A stretch of DNA of 52,530 nt from an uncultured Oscillospiraceae bacterium (GCA_947599925.1 CANQFT010000012.1:1-52530), one strand, 5' to 3'; positions 16,229 to 25,267 are shown, numbered from the stretch's first letter. Numbers and translations: made by a program. The notes: generated by a model from the sequence alone, not told the origin.

Positions 16229-16816
16229 ATGGATCTGCACCAACTGTATCTGACCAAGAATCTGTGCTACATCGCAAAAAAGACCATGGTCCCCGCGGGC
16301 GTCATGGTACACAGCACCGGGGCCAACAACCCCCGGCTGGGCCGCTATGTGGGCCCGGACGACGGGGTTTTGGGCTCTGGGCCCAACCACTGGAACACGG
16401 CAAAGCCCAACGGGCAAGAGGTGTGCGTCCACGCCTTCATTGGCAAGCTCAAAAACGGCAGTGTGGCCACCTACCAGACCCTGCCCTGGAACTATGTGGG
16501 CTGGCACGCCGGCAAAGGGCCAAAGGGCAGCGCCAACAGAGACCACATCGGGTTTGAGATCTGCGAAGACGATTTGGCGGACGGGGCCTACTTTGCCGCC
16601 GTCTACCGCGAGGCGGTGGAGTTGACCGCCTACCTGTGCAGGACCTTTGGCCTGGATCCGCTGGCCAAGGGCGTGGTCATCTGCCACGCCGAGGGCGCCA
16701 GGGCGGGCATCGCGTCCAACCACGCCGATGTGCTCCACTGGTTCCCCAAGTTCGGCAAGAGCATGGATGACTTTCGCCGCGAGGTCCGGCAGACGATGGA
16801 CGGCGGCGGGATCTGA
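16229..16816 (+). CDS. N-acetylmuramoyl-L-alanine amidase (endolysin, Amidase_2/PGRP fold)
   Basis: A 195-aa zinc amidase that cleaves the MurNAc-L-Ala bond of peptidoglycan. The Amidase_2 fold fills the whole protein. Zinc ligand candidates are His in VMVHSTGANNP and His in VICHAEGARAGIASNHADVL, with IGFEICED in between. The closing HWFPKFGKSMDDF is typical of clostridial phage endolysins. There is no signal peptide, so export depends on the holin next door. No separate wall-binding domain (SH3, LysM) is present. Start 16229 is chosen for its AAAGGAG site; an in-frame GTG at 16211 would overlap the holin end. It is the last gene of the cassette, followed by a terminator. Confidence 0.92.
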   Translation: MDLHQLYLTKNLCYIAKKTMVPAGVMVHSTGANNPRLGRYVGPDDGVLGSGPNHWNTAKPNGQEVCVHAFIGKLKNGSVATYQTLPWNYVGWHAGKGPKGSANRDHIGFEICEDDLADGAYFAAVYREAVELTAYLCRTFGLDPLAKGVVICHAEGARAGIASNHADVLHWFPKFGKSMDDFRREVRQTMDGGGI

Positions 16817-16875
16817 CCGGAAAGGGATGGGCGGCCAGGGCGCGCGTTGCGACGGGCCGCAAAAAATCGTCAAAG

Positions 16876-16902
16876 GAGCGGGGCCGCAGGGCCCCGCTCT
16901 TT
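16876..16902 (+). terminator. intrinsic terminator of the toxin-holin-amidase operon
   Basis: A 10-bp perfect G+C stem (GAGCGGGGCC at 16876-16885, loop GCAG, GGCCCCGCTC at 16890-16899) followed by TTT. Just upstream, 16846-16875 (GCGACGGGCCGCAAAAAATC, then GTCAAAGGAG) is a fragment of the dispersed intergenic element described at 23082. Confidence 0.75.
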
Positions 16903-17020
16903 CGCGTCTGCGGGCATGGGCCCGGCGGGTCCTCTCCCCTGCGCGGTCTCGCGCGTCCCCTTGGGCGGAGGCGCGGGGGAAAACCGCTGATTTTTTTCGA
17001 TGGAGCGCGGGGATATGGTG

Positions 17021-17050
17021 TTGACAGGGCTTTGGAAAATGTGCTACAAT
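17021..17050 (+). promoter_or_regulatory. promoter of the giant pectinolytic gene
   Basis: TTGACA at 17021-17026 and TACAAT at 17045-17050 with 18-bp spacing, giving a leader of about 60 bases. The preceding 16903-17020 shows nothing else I can name. Confidence 0.75.
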
Positions 17051-17119
17051 AAATCAGATATTCTCAGGGGTATTTTTGCAACATGACCAAAGGTCAAAAA
17101 TCATCGAGGAGGAAGAGGT

Positions 17120-20100
17120 ATGAAGCGAAATGTCCGGCGGGTCCTTGCGGCGCTTTTGAGCGCGGTGCTGTTGGCGTCGTTGCTGGTGATCCCAGCCGCG
17201 GCGGAGGAGGAGCCGGCGGAGCCGTCCGCCGCGGAGCACACGGTCTGGCTGGTGGGGGACTCCACCGTCAGCGCCTTTGATGACAGCTATTACTATCCCC
17301 GCTATGGCTACGGCACCCAGATCGGCAACTATCTGGACGACACCTATGCCGTGCAGAATCTGGCCGTATCCGGCACCAGTTCCAAGAGTTTCACCGCCAA
17401 CGCAAACTCAAACTACACCACCCTCTTTGACCCGGCAAAGGGCATCAAAGCGGGCGACACCCTCATCATCGGCTTTGGCCACAACGACGAGAAGGCCGAG
17501 GACCCGGCGCGGTACACCTCGCCCACCGGCAACTACAAGACCGATGGCTCCTTTGCCCACAGCCTCTATGAAAACTACATCTCGAAGGCCCGGGCCGCGG
17601 GCGCGGAGGTCATCGTCTGCACCCCCATCGTCCGGCGCACCACCGGCAGTTGGAGCAACAACACGCTCCACGTGGCCAACGGGGGCAGCTACCCAGAGGC
17701 CATCAAGACCATGCTGAGCGACCTGACCACTGACGAAAAGGCCACGGGCGTGACGGTGGTGGACCTGACGACCATCACCAAGGACCTCTATGATAAATTG
17801 ACCCCTGCCGAGACCCTCTACCTCCACGCTTGGACCAGCTCCAAGGAGACCTCGGTGGACAACACCCACCTGAACGTCTACGGCGCGAAGGTGGTGGCCC
17901 GCGCCTTGCTGGAGGCCGTGCAGAAAGACAACGACACCGAGCTGGCCAAGCATGTGGTCCTGGGCGACGCGCCCACCAAGGAAGGCGATTTGAAGCCCAA
18001 CTCCGATTATAAGGAAACGTCCTATGAGCCGCCCACGACCTCCAGCACCCAGTGCGAGGACTATGTGGCCGGAGACGTTCACTTCAAAGGGACGGCCATG
18101 GGCAATTTGGGCGGCACCCCCACCGCCACGAATCAAGTGCGCGAGACGGACAGCAACGGGAATATGCACATCAAAGTGAACAGCGATAAGGGTAAGATCA
18201 CCGGCGATTTTGACGGCATCGCGATGTACTACTACGCGGTCCCCGCCGGCAAGACCTTTACCCTCTCGGCCAGGGCCAAAGTGAACGGCGTTGGCACCAC
18301 CAACCCCAACCAGGCGGCCTTTGGCCTGATGGCCAGGGACGATATGCACATCGACAAGCGGATCGACACCCTGAACAGCGACTATGTGGTCGCGGGGACC
18401 TTTGGCGACAGTTCGGCCAACTGCTTCCGCCGCAAGAGCAACACGCTGGAAAAGCCCGCCACGCTGTCCACTCCCATTGAGGTGGGCAAGAGCTACGACC
18501 TGTCCATCGTCTCCAATAGCGACGGCTACACCTGCACCTTTGGGGACGAGGCGCCCCAGTCCGCGGGGTACGATTTCCCGCTGACCGCCGTGGACTCTGA
18601 GTATGTATACGTCGGAATGTTCTGCGCCCGGAGCTTTGACGTCACGTTCAGCAACATCGTGCTGACAGTTGACGGCGTGACCTTGTGCGACACCACCGCG
18701 GCGGAGGAGCCCTTTGACTTTGTGACCAACGGGCTGACGTTTACTGACGCCGAGGGAAAGAGCAGCGAGACGGCTGTGGAGGGCGGCAAGCTGGCCGCCA
18801 TCAGCGGCGCGCTGTCCGGCAACGAGCCGGGGGCCATGGGCCTGGTGGCGGTGTACGATGTGAAGGGCAAGATGACGGGGCTCAAGGTCGTCGCCCTCGG
18901 CGACGGGAACATCCCCGTGGACCTGCCCATGAACGGCGGCGAGACCGCCAAGGTCTTTGTGGTGAACAAGACCAGCATGACGCCGTATAAGGAGGCCTAT
19001 TCCGAGACCAGCGGCGTGGCGCCGGTGGACCCGGACGACAAGGGCAACGGGCCCGTGCAGGTTTGGGACTTCGGCGGCAAGGTGGAGGAGAACACCGATC
19101 TCTACACCAACAACATCACCCCTGACACCCTGAAAAACGCCAAGCTCTCCAGCGGCGGCGCCGTCATCGAGGGCGGCACCATCAAGACGCCGCAGAACAC
19201 CAGCGACGGCACCGACTTCGGCGGCGTGGTGTTCACCGCGGGCAACAACGACAAGTTCTTCTCCAACATCGCTGAGTTGGCGGGGCTGGCCGGGGGCAAC
19301 GCCACGGCCACCCACGCCCACACGTTTGACGACGGCTACACCTCCGCCGGTGGCTTCATCACCAACGGCGACTGCGGCAGCGGCAACCGCCGCTATATCA
19401 CCGTCAAGGCGGTGAAGGCCGGTGAACTGGTGAGCGCGTATCTGTCCAACAACCAGTCGGACGTGGTCTACGCGGTGGCGAATCACCCTGAGATCCCCAC
19501 GGTGTCCGTGGCCCAAAAAGGCTTTGGCGTTTTGAAGTTTGTGGCCCCCACGGAGGGGGACTACAAGATTTTTGCCAGCAGCGGCAAGCCCGGCTACCTG
19601 CGGGTGACGGTGACCCCCGCCGTGGCAGTCTCCGGCAAGATCACGCTGCCCGCGGACTTCCCCAAGGATCAGCCCTTCTCCCTGAAGTTCACCAACCAGG
19701 ACACCAAGGCGGTGACTGAGGTGGCTCTGGCCGCCGGGGCCACCACCTATGAGGCCGCTCTGGCGCCGGGCTACACCTACGGCATCGCCCTGTCCGGTGT
19801 GGGCGGCTACGGCCCCACCACCGGGGCGAGCGGCACCAAGTACGTCACCCCGGCGGAGGCCGACGTCCTGACCGGGCAGACCCATGACATCACCATAGAG
19901 GCGAAATCCACCTACACCTACTCCGGCGCCATCACCGGCTTCGCCGAGGGCTACGACACATCCAATCTGGCCGTCACCATGGAGCCCGACGCGGACTCCG
20001 CCGCCCAGGGCTCTGAGCCCGTGGAGCTGACCCTGGACGGCATGAACTTCACCGCCACGCTGGAGCCGGGGGTCAACTACACCGTCTCCCTCGCCGGCGT

Positions 20101-23029
20101 GAACGACTACCAGGTCAAGAGCCCGGAGGCTGTGACCTCCGAGGGGACCGCCCTCACCGGCCAGACCATCGTGGTGGAGCCCAAGCCCACGTTTGCCGCC
20201 ACGGGCAAGTTTGTGACGCTGGACGAGGATGACCAGTTCGCGCCCCTCTACGACGACAGCACCTACGACGCCCTGGACGCCTCCGTCACCAAGCTGACCT
20301 TTGAGAACGTGGAGGACGGGTACACCTATGACGCCACCGTCGCCGACGGCGGCTACACTGTGAGCCTCCGGGCCGGTGCGTATCTGGCCAAGGCCACCGT
20401 GGACGGCTACGCCACCAAGACCCATGTGGTGGTGGAGGACGCCGCCACGGAAAAGGACCTGCTCTTCGTCACCACCGGCACGCCCGCCGCGGTGAGCTAC
20501 GCCGCCGATGTCTACGTGGGCGACGAGAGCAAGGGCGAGGTGAATTTCAACACAGTTACCGGCGCCCTGGCCTACATCTCCCGCATGACCCGCACCGACG
20601 GCCAGCGGGTCACTGTCCACATCGCGCCGGGGACCTACCGGGAACAGATCGCCGTGGAGACCCCCAACGTCACCTTCGTGAACACCGACCCCTCCAAGGA
20701 GGTCAAGCTCACCTGGTATTACGGCATCGGGTACACCTATTACAGCGCCAGCGGCGTCTCCGGCACCGATAGCTGGTACGATCCCCAGCTGGCATTTGAC
20801 CGCTTCGCCAAGCCCGCCATGGACGTGGCCCGCTGGGGCGCCACCGTCCGGGTCCGGGCCGCCGGGTTCCAGGCCGAGGGCATCACCTTTGAAAACTCCT
20901 TCAACCGCTACATCACCGACGAGGAGCTGGCCGACGGCGTGGAGCTGGCCGGTACCCAGTCCATCGCCGCCAAGCGCGAATACGACCTGGACGTGACCAG
21001 CAAGGCCGCCACCGAGCGGGCCGCCGCCATCTGGATGGACTCCACCAACAAGCGCAGCGATATGGCGGAGTTCAAGAACTGCAAGTTCTACTCCAGCCAG
21101 GACACCGTGGGCACCGGCAAGCGGATGTACTTCAAGGACTGCTACATCGAGGGGATGACCGACTACATCTGCGGCCCCGGCGACGTGGTGTTTGACACCT
21201 GCGTCCTCAACTGGAAGGGCTACTCCGACTCCGACATGGGCGGCTACCTCACCGCGCCCCGGACCGCCGCGACCGAGAAGGGCTACCTCTTCCGCAACTG
21301 CTATATCACCGGCAACTCCGCCGGCAAGTTGGGCGCCGGCGCCTTTGGCCGTCCCTGGAGCGGGGCCGACGCCGCCGCGCTCTTTGTGAACACCAGGCTG
21401 GCCTCTGCGGGCCTCATCACCGACGCCGGTTGGGCCGAGATGGACGGCAAAAAGCCGGCGGACGCCAAGTTTGGCGAGTACAACACCACCCTGGCCGACG
21501 GCAGCACCGCCGTGGACACCAGCAAGCGCGTGACCGGCACGGTCCGCACCGAGGCCCCCACCGAGAAACCCGCCGACTACTTCGGCGACTGGACCCCCAC
21601 CTACTACGCCGCCGAGGTTGAGGGCGTGGCCCTGGACGCCGCGCCCGCCATCCATGACAACGGCGACCCCAACCTGCCCTATCCGGGCCACACCCTGACG
21701 GTGTCCTACACCCTCACCCCGGAGGCCAACAACGCCAACGACGACTCCCTCATCCAGTGGTACCGGGTGAAGGACGGTGCGGAGACCCTGGTGAAGACCG
21801 CCGCCGCCTCCGCCGACAAGACCTACCAGATCCAGACCGAGGACGTGGGGGCCCAGATCAAGGTCACCGTCACCCCGCGGACCATCGGCGGCCAGACCGG
21901 CGAGGCCAAGAGCACCACCACGAAGAAAACCGTCCTGGACGGTTATGACGATCCAAGCAACCCGGTGGATCCGGTCCTGGGCACAGGGGTGAACATCTTC
22001 CTGGCCGGGGACTCCACCGTGAAAGACTACTCCGTCAACGGGATGTGGACCAAGGGCGTGAACCAGGTCGAGGGTTCCTGGGGCGAGTGGCTCCAGAAGT
22101 TCCTGGACGACAAGGTCACCGTGGTCGACTACGCCCAGGGCGGCCGCACCACCCGCTCCTTCATCGAGCAGGATAAGTCTCTGGAGAAGATCGACGAAAA
22201 CATGAAGGAGGGCGACTTCCTCTTCATCCAGTTCGGCCACAACGACTGCTACACCGGGGACGACCGCTATGTGCCGCTGGGCATCGCCAAGAACGAACCC
22301 CAGAAGAGCTACGCCGAGGGCGGGAGCTATCCCGACACCGTAAACCTCGCCAGCGACCTGTTCAACGGGGAGACGCTCCTCCTGTCCGCCGGGACCCACA
22401 CCACCTACACCGGGTATCTCAAGCAGTATTTGGAGGTCGCGAAGAAGCACAACGCCACCGCCGTGCTGATGACCCCTGTGGCCCGGATGCAATACAACAC
22501 CGCCGACGGCTCCATCAAGCCCCACCACGACGCCACCGCGGTGGACGGCACCAGCGACAACGAGTACTGCAAGGCGGTCAAGTGGGTCTACGACTGGGCC
22601 GTGGCCCGGGGCGGCTACAAGGTGGTGTTCATCGACAACTACCAACTCACCGCCGACCTCTTCACCAATGCCTACAAAGCCTGCAACGAGAGCGACAAGA
22701 GCACTTACGGCCATCAGCTCATGAGCAACGAGACGGAGGGCACCCACAACAACAAGCTGGGCGGCTTCCTCTGGGCCGGTCTGGTGGCCAAGGCCATTCA
22801 GAACAGCGACATGACCATCGCCAAGGCGGTCAAGGCGCCCAGCCAGGTGCTGGGCAAGACCGACAAGGACCAGACCGCCTTCCTCGTGGACGGCCAGGGC
22901 AGGTTCACCGCCTATGATATGCTTGAGGGCTATGCCCAGAAAGCCGATTACTGGCAGACCACCGGCCAGCAGATGCTGGACGCCATCGCCGCAAAAGCGG
23001 CGGAGCTGGCCCCGGCCCCGGCGGAATAA
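17120..23029 (+). CDS. giant secreted pectin-degrading enzyme: SGNH esterase - pectin methylesterase - SGNH esterase
   Basis: A 1969-aa extracellular protein with a Sec signal peptide (first ~30 residues, ending PAAAEE). Residues ~45-270 are a rhamnogalacturonan-acetylesterase-like SGNH hydrolase: GDSTV, GFGHND near 118 and D247xxH250. Then come beta-rich regions, including a sugar-binding-like segment (~310-530) and repeated carboxypeptidase-regulatory-like domains (~840-1130). Residues ~1160-1450 are a pectin methylesterase beta-helix with the family's catalytic residues in place (Gln1327-Asp1328, Asp1348, Arg1411 in GRPW). An Ig-like segment (~1500-1620) leads to a second SGNH domain (GDSTV ~1630, FGHND ~1706, His1876). 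There the usual Asp of DxxH appears as Glu (EGTH). No sortase motif or S-layer repeat is visible at the C-terminus. It would remove acetyl and methyl esters from pectin. Confidence 0.92.
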   Translation: MKRNVRRVLAALLSAVLLASLLVIPAAAEEEPAEPSAAEHTVWLVGDSTVSAFDDSYYYPRYGYGTQIGNYLDDTYAVQNLAVSGTSSKSFTANANSNYTTLFDPAKGIKAGDTLIIGFGHNDEKAEDPARYTSPTGNYKTDGSFAHSLYENYISKARAAGAEVIVCTPIVRRTTGSWSNNTLHVANGGSYPEAIKTMLSDLTTDEKATGVTVVDLTTITKDLYDKLTPAETLYLHAWTSSKETSVDNTHLNVYGAKVVARALLEAVQKDNDTELAKHVVLGDAPTKEGDLKPNSDYKETSYEPPTTSSTQCEDYVAGDVHFKGTAMGNLGGTPTATNQVRETDSNGNMHIKVNSDKGKITGDFDGIAMYYYAVPAGKTFTLSARAKVNGVGTTNPNQAAFGLMARDDMHIDKRIDTLNSDYVVAGTFGDSSANCFRRKSNTLEKPATLSTPIEVGKSYDLSIVSNSDGYTCTFGDEAPQSAGYDFPLTAVDSEYVYVGMFCARSFDVTFSNIVLTVDGVTLCDTTAAEEPFDFVTNGLTFTDAEGKSSETAVEGGKLAAISGALSGNEPGAMGLVAVYDVKGKMTGLKVVALGDGNIPVDLPMNGGETAKVFVVNKTSMTPYKEAYSETSGVAPVDPDDKGNGPVQVWDFGGKVEENTDLYTNNITPDTLKNAKLSSGGAVIEGGTIKTPQNTSDGTDFGGVVFTAGNNDKFFSNIAELAGLAGGNATATHAHTFDDGYTSAGGFITNGDCGSGNRRYITVKAVKAGELVSAYLSNNQSDVVYAVANHPEIPTVSVAQKGFGVLKFVAPTEGDYKIFASSGKPGYLRVTVTPAVAVSGKITLPADFPKDQPFSLKFTNQDTKAVTEVALAAGATTYEAALAPGYTYGIALSGVGGYGPTTGASGTKYVTPAEADVLTGQTHDITIEAKSTYTYSGAITGFAEGYDTSNLAVTMEPDADSAAQGSEPVELTLDGMNFTATLEPGVNYTVSLAGVNDYQVKSPEAVTSEGTALTGQTIVVEPKPTFAATGKFVTLDEDDQFAPLYDDSTYDALDASVTKLTFENVEDGYTYDATVADGGYTVSLRAGAYLAKATVDGYATKTHVVVEDAATEKDLLFVTTGTPAAVSYAADVYVGDESKGEVNFNTVTGALAYISRMTRTDGQRVTVHIAPGTYREQIAVETPNVTFVNTDPSKEVKLTWYYGIGYTYYSASGVSGTDSWYDPQLAFDRFAKPAMDVARWGATVRVRAAGFQAEGITFENSFNRYITDEELADGVELAGTQSIAAKREYDLDVTSKAATERAAAIWMDSTNKRSDMAEFKNCKFYSSQDTVGTGKRMYFKDCYIEGMTDYICGPGDVVFDTCVLNWKGYSDSDMGGYLTAPRTAATEKGYLFRNCYITGNSAGKLGAGAFGRPWSGADAAALFVNTRLASAGLITDAGWAEMDGKKPADAKFGEYNTTLADGSTAVDTSKRVTGTVRTEAPTEKPADYFGDWTPTYYAAEVEGVALDAAPAIHDNGDPNLPYPGHTLTVSYTLTPEANNANDDSLIQWYRVKDGAETLVKTAAASADKTYQIQTEDVGAQIKVTVTPRTIGGQTGEAKSTTTKKTVLDGYDDPSNPVDPVLGTGVNIFLAGDSTVKDYSVNGMWTKGVNQVEGSWGEWLQKFLDDKVTVVDYAQGGRTTRSFIEQDKSLEKIDENMKEGDFLFIQFGHNDCYTGDDRYVPLGIAKNEPQKSYAEGGSYPDTVNLASDLFNGETLLLSAGTHTTYTGYLKQYLEVAKKHNATAVLMTPVARMQYNTADGSIKPHHDATAVDGTSDNEYCKAVKWVYDWAVARGGYKVVFIDNYQLTADLFTNAYKACNESDKSTYGHQLMSNETEGTHNNKLGGFLWAGLVAKAIQNSDMTIAKAVKAPSQVLGKTDKDQTAFLVDGQGRFTAYDMLEGYAQKADYWQTTGQQMLDAIAAKAAELAPAPAE

Positions 23030-23034
23030 GCCAC

Positions 23035-23080
23035 AATTTAAAAAGAGACGGTCCCTTGTGGGACCGTCTCTTTTTAAATT
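23035..23080 (+). terminator. bidirectional terminator after the pectinolytic gene
   Basis: A 21-bp perfect stem (23035-23055 with 23060-23080, loop TTGT) whose ends are A/T-rich on both sides. Its core, GAGACGGTCCC, recurs in the terminator at 25323-25352. Confidence 0.92.
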
Positions 23081-23081
23081 G

Positions 23082-23273
23082 TCCAAGAAGCCTCGCAGAG
23101 TTTCGCGCCGCCAGGCGCGAAAGGGTCATAAAAATTTTTTGCCAGGACACGCGCCTGGCAAAAAATACATCTCGGCCCGCAAACGTGCGCCCTGGCCGCT
23201 CTGCGGACGGGGCGTGCGCTGCAGCGGGCCGCAAAAAATTATCAAAGAAGCGGCCTCGCCGCTTCTTTGATAA
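23082..23273 (-). repeat. dispersed intergenic element, copy A (near full length), with terminator of the flavodiiron gene
   Basis: Read on the minus strand it begins with a 16-bp perfect hairpin (23258-23273 with 23239-23254) and six T residues, which terminates the leftward flavodiiron gene. It continues GCGGCCCGCTGCAGCGCACG, a G+C-rich part with GGGCGCACGTTTGCGGGCCG, then a second A/T-flanked hairpin built on TGCCAGG and CCTGGCA (23134-23167), and ends in GCGCGAAACTCTGCGAGG. A near-identical unit lies in the opposite genomic orientation at 45116-45312. Partial units are at 16846-16875, 25268-25312 and 35918-36022. Confidence 0.8.
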
Positions 23274-23282
23274 AGCGGGGTC

Positions 23283-24440
23283 TTAGCCCTCTAATTGTTT
23301 AGCCAGGGCCTGGAGCTGCGCCCGGGTCTGGGCGGTGACGGTGGAGGGCACGCTCACCGCCGGCTCCAGCACGGTCATCTCCTTCATCTCCCCCAGCTTT
23401 GCCGCCATGAGCCTGGCCGCCGCGGGCGCCCAGGAGCCGTTTTCGACCAGGCCCACCGTGCGCCGCTGGAAGTTCTTGCTCTTCAAATGGGCCAGGAAGT
23501 CCTCCATGGGCGGGAACAGCCCGCCGTCATAGGTGGGGGCGGCCAGCACCAGCCGGTCGTACCGAAAGGCCGCCGCCACCGCCGCGGACATATCGCACCG
23601 GGCCAGGTCGAAGAAGGCCACCGTCACCCCCGCCGCCTCCAGCATTTCCCGGAGCATCTGCCCGGCCTGGCCGGTGTTGCCGTGGATGGAGCACAGGCAC
23701 AGGGCCACGCCGGGCTCCTCCGGCGCGTAGCTGGACCAGACCTGGTACTTTTCCAGGTAGGGGGACAGGTCCCCCTCCAAAACAGGGCCGTGGAGGGGCA
23801 GAATTTTGGCGATGTCCAGACCCGCCGCCTTTTTCAGCAGGGCCTGCACCGGCGCGCCGTACTTGCCCACGATGTTCAGGTAGTACCGCCGGGCCTCGTC
23901 GGTCCACGGCTCCTCGCAGTCCAGGGCGCCGAACTTCCCGAAGGCGTCGGCGGAAAAGAGGAGCTTTTCCGCGCTCTCATAGCTCACCATCACCTCCGGC
24001 CAGTGGACCATGGGCGCCATGTAGAAGGTGAGGGTGTGGGCCCCAAGGCACAGCTGGTCCCCCTCGCCCACGGTGAGCTGGCGGTTGGCCAGGTCCGGGC
24101 CGAAGAAGCGGGGCAGCATGGAAAAGGTCTTGGCGTTGCCCACCAGCTGCATCTCAGGATAGCGGTCGCACAGCAGGGCGATGTTGTAGCTGTGGTCGGG
24201 CTCCAGATGGGAGATGACCAGATAGTCCGGCCGGCGCCCGGCCAAGGCGGTCTCCACGTTTTCCAGCCACGTGTCCGTGGCCCGGCGGTCCACGGTGTCC
24301 AGCACGGCGATCTTCTCGTCCAGGATCACATAGGAGTTGTAGGACACGCCGTTTGGCACGGGGTACTGGCTCTCGAAGAGGTCGATGTCGTGGTCGTCGG
24401 CGCCAACGTAGACCACGCTGTCGGAAATGGTGGGCTTCAT
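23283..24440 (-). CDS. flavodiiron protein (A-type flavoprotein, FprA-like)
   Basis: A 385-aa O2- or NO-reducing enzyme for oxidative or nitrosative defence in anaerobes. The N-terminal metallo-beta-lactamase domain has diiron ligands H78-x-E80-x-D82 (SHLEPDHS), His in PMVHWPE, Asp in FSADAFG and His in LPLHGPV. The C-terminal flavodoxin domain starts at about 250 (CSIHGNTGQAGQML, FMN phosphate loop) and includes APTYDGGLFPPM. No rubredoxin domain is attached, so it needs an external donor such as the flavin reductase-rubredoxin at 649-1269 (inference). The start at 24440 has AAAGGAGG; an in-frame start 45 bases upstream lacks a site. It stands alone. Confidence 0.93.
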   Translation of the reverse strand: MKPTISDSVVYVGADDHDIDLFESQYPVPNGVSYNSYVILDEKIAVLDTVDRRATDTWLENVETALAGRRPDYLVISHLEPDHSYNIALLCDRYPEMQLVGNAKTFSMLPRFFGPDLANRQLTVGEGDQLCLGAHTLTFYMAPMVHWPEVMVSYESAEKLLFSADAFGKFGALDCEEPWTDEARRYYLNIVGKYGAPVQALLKKAAGLDIAKILPLHGPVLEGDLSPYLEKYQVWSSYAPEEPGVALCLCSIHGNTGQAGQMLREMLEAAGVTVAFFDLARCDMSAAVAAAFRYDRLVLAAPTYDGGLFPPMEDFLAHLKSKNFQRRTVGLVENGSWAPAAARLMAAKLGEMKEMTVLEPAVSVPSTVTAQTRAQLQALAKQLEG

Positions 24441-24557
24441 GGAAGTTTGCCTCCTTTTGGGAATGGCGCGGGACACGGGCCGCAAAGACGGCGGGACCCA
24501 TCTGCCTTTTGGACATTATAGCACACCCGGAAAAAATGGCAAGGGGTGGTTTTGGGG

Positions 24558-24586
24558 TTGGAAAATCCCGGCGGATGTGGTACAAT
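24558..24586 (+). promoter_or_regulatory. promoter of the FNT-family gene
   Basis: TTGGAA at 24558-24563 and TACAAT at 24581-24586 with 17-bp spacing, the latter with an extended TGG. Confidence 0.65.
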
Positions 24587-24645
24587 GTCCGTGCTCGGTG
24601 TGCAACGCGCACCTATCCGCAACCTGAGAGAAAGAGGTGGGGTCT

Positions 24646-25266
24646 GTGGACCGGATCAAGGTCTTTTTGTCCGCTTTGCTGGCCGGGGTTTGCATCGCCC
24701 TGGGCGGCACAGCGTTTTTATCCCTGGAGAGCAAGCTGGCCGGGGCTCTGTTTTTCACCGTGGGGCTCTTTGTCATCTGCCTTTTCAAGCTCCACCTCTT
24801 CACCGGCAAGGTGTGCTACGTCTTTGACCGGGACCTGTCCTACGCCCTGGACCTGCCCTTCATCTGGCTGGGCAATCTGGCGGGGACCTTTCTGGCGGCC
24901 CAGGCCCTGCTGTTGACCCGCGTGGGCCCGGCCCTGGCGGAGAAGGCGGCGGCCCTGTGCCGGACCAAGCTGGCCGACGGGCCCTTGAGCGTCTTTGTCC
25001 TGGCCGTTTTCTGCAACGTGATGATCTACATCGCCGTGGAGGGCTTCGCCGCGGCGCCCCACGACCTGGGCCGGTACCTGGCCCTGTTCCTGGGCGTGGC
25101 GGTGTTCATCCTCTGCGGCTTTGAACACTGCGTGGCCAATATGTACTACTTCTCCGTGGCCTCCGCCTGGAGCGGCAAGACCCTGGTCTGGCTGCTGTTG
25201 ATGACGGCGGGCAACGCCGTGGGCGGCGTGCTCTTTCCCCTGCTGCGCCGGGCGTCCCGGAGTTAA
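24646..25266 (+). CDS. formate/nitrite transporter (FNT) family channel
   Basis: A 206-aa integral membrane protein with six hydrophobic segments. FNT pentamers carry small monovalent anions (formate, nitrite, hydrosulfide). Diagnostic stretches are FKLHLFTGKVCYVFD in the first half, NVMIYIAVEG, and GFEHCVANMYYFSVA, which contains the conserved pore histidine. GTG 24646 is preferred as start because AGAGGTGG lies just before it; GTG 24637 is the alternative. The protein is shorter than E. coli FocA (285 aa), mainly at both ends. No formate lyase or nitrite reductase genes flank it, so the substrate is not decided by context. The gene converges with the FkbH operon. Confidence 0.88.
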   Translation: MDRIKVFLSALLAGVCIALGGTAFLSLESKLAGALFFTVGLFVICLFKLHLFTGKVCYVFDRDLSYALDLPFIWLGNLAGTFLAAQALLLTRVGPALAEKAAALCRTKLADGPLSVFVLAVFCNVMIYIAVEGFAAAPHDLGRYLALFLGVAVFILCGFEHCVANMYYFSVASAWSGKTLVWLLLMTAGNAVGGVLFPLLRRASRS

Positions 25267-25267
25267 A

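Noticed and set aside
10824-16902. Prophage or integrative element with att sites at tRNA-fMet
   Set aside because: No integrase, structural phage genes or direct repeat of the tRNA 3' end could be found; only the lysis pair is phage-like.
17408-23086. Open frame of almost 1900 codons opposite the pectinolytic enzyme
   Set aside because: Same codon-bias shadow; the translation is Gly/Val/His/Leu-rich without domains, while the plus-strand frame has a signal peptide and intact catalytic residues.
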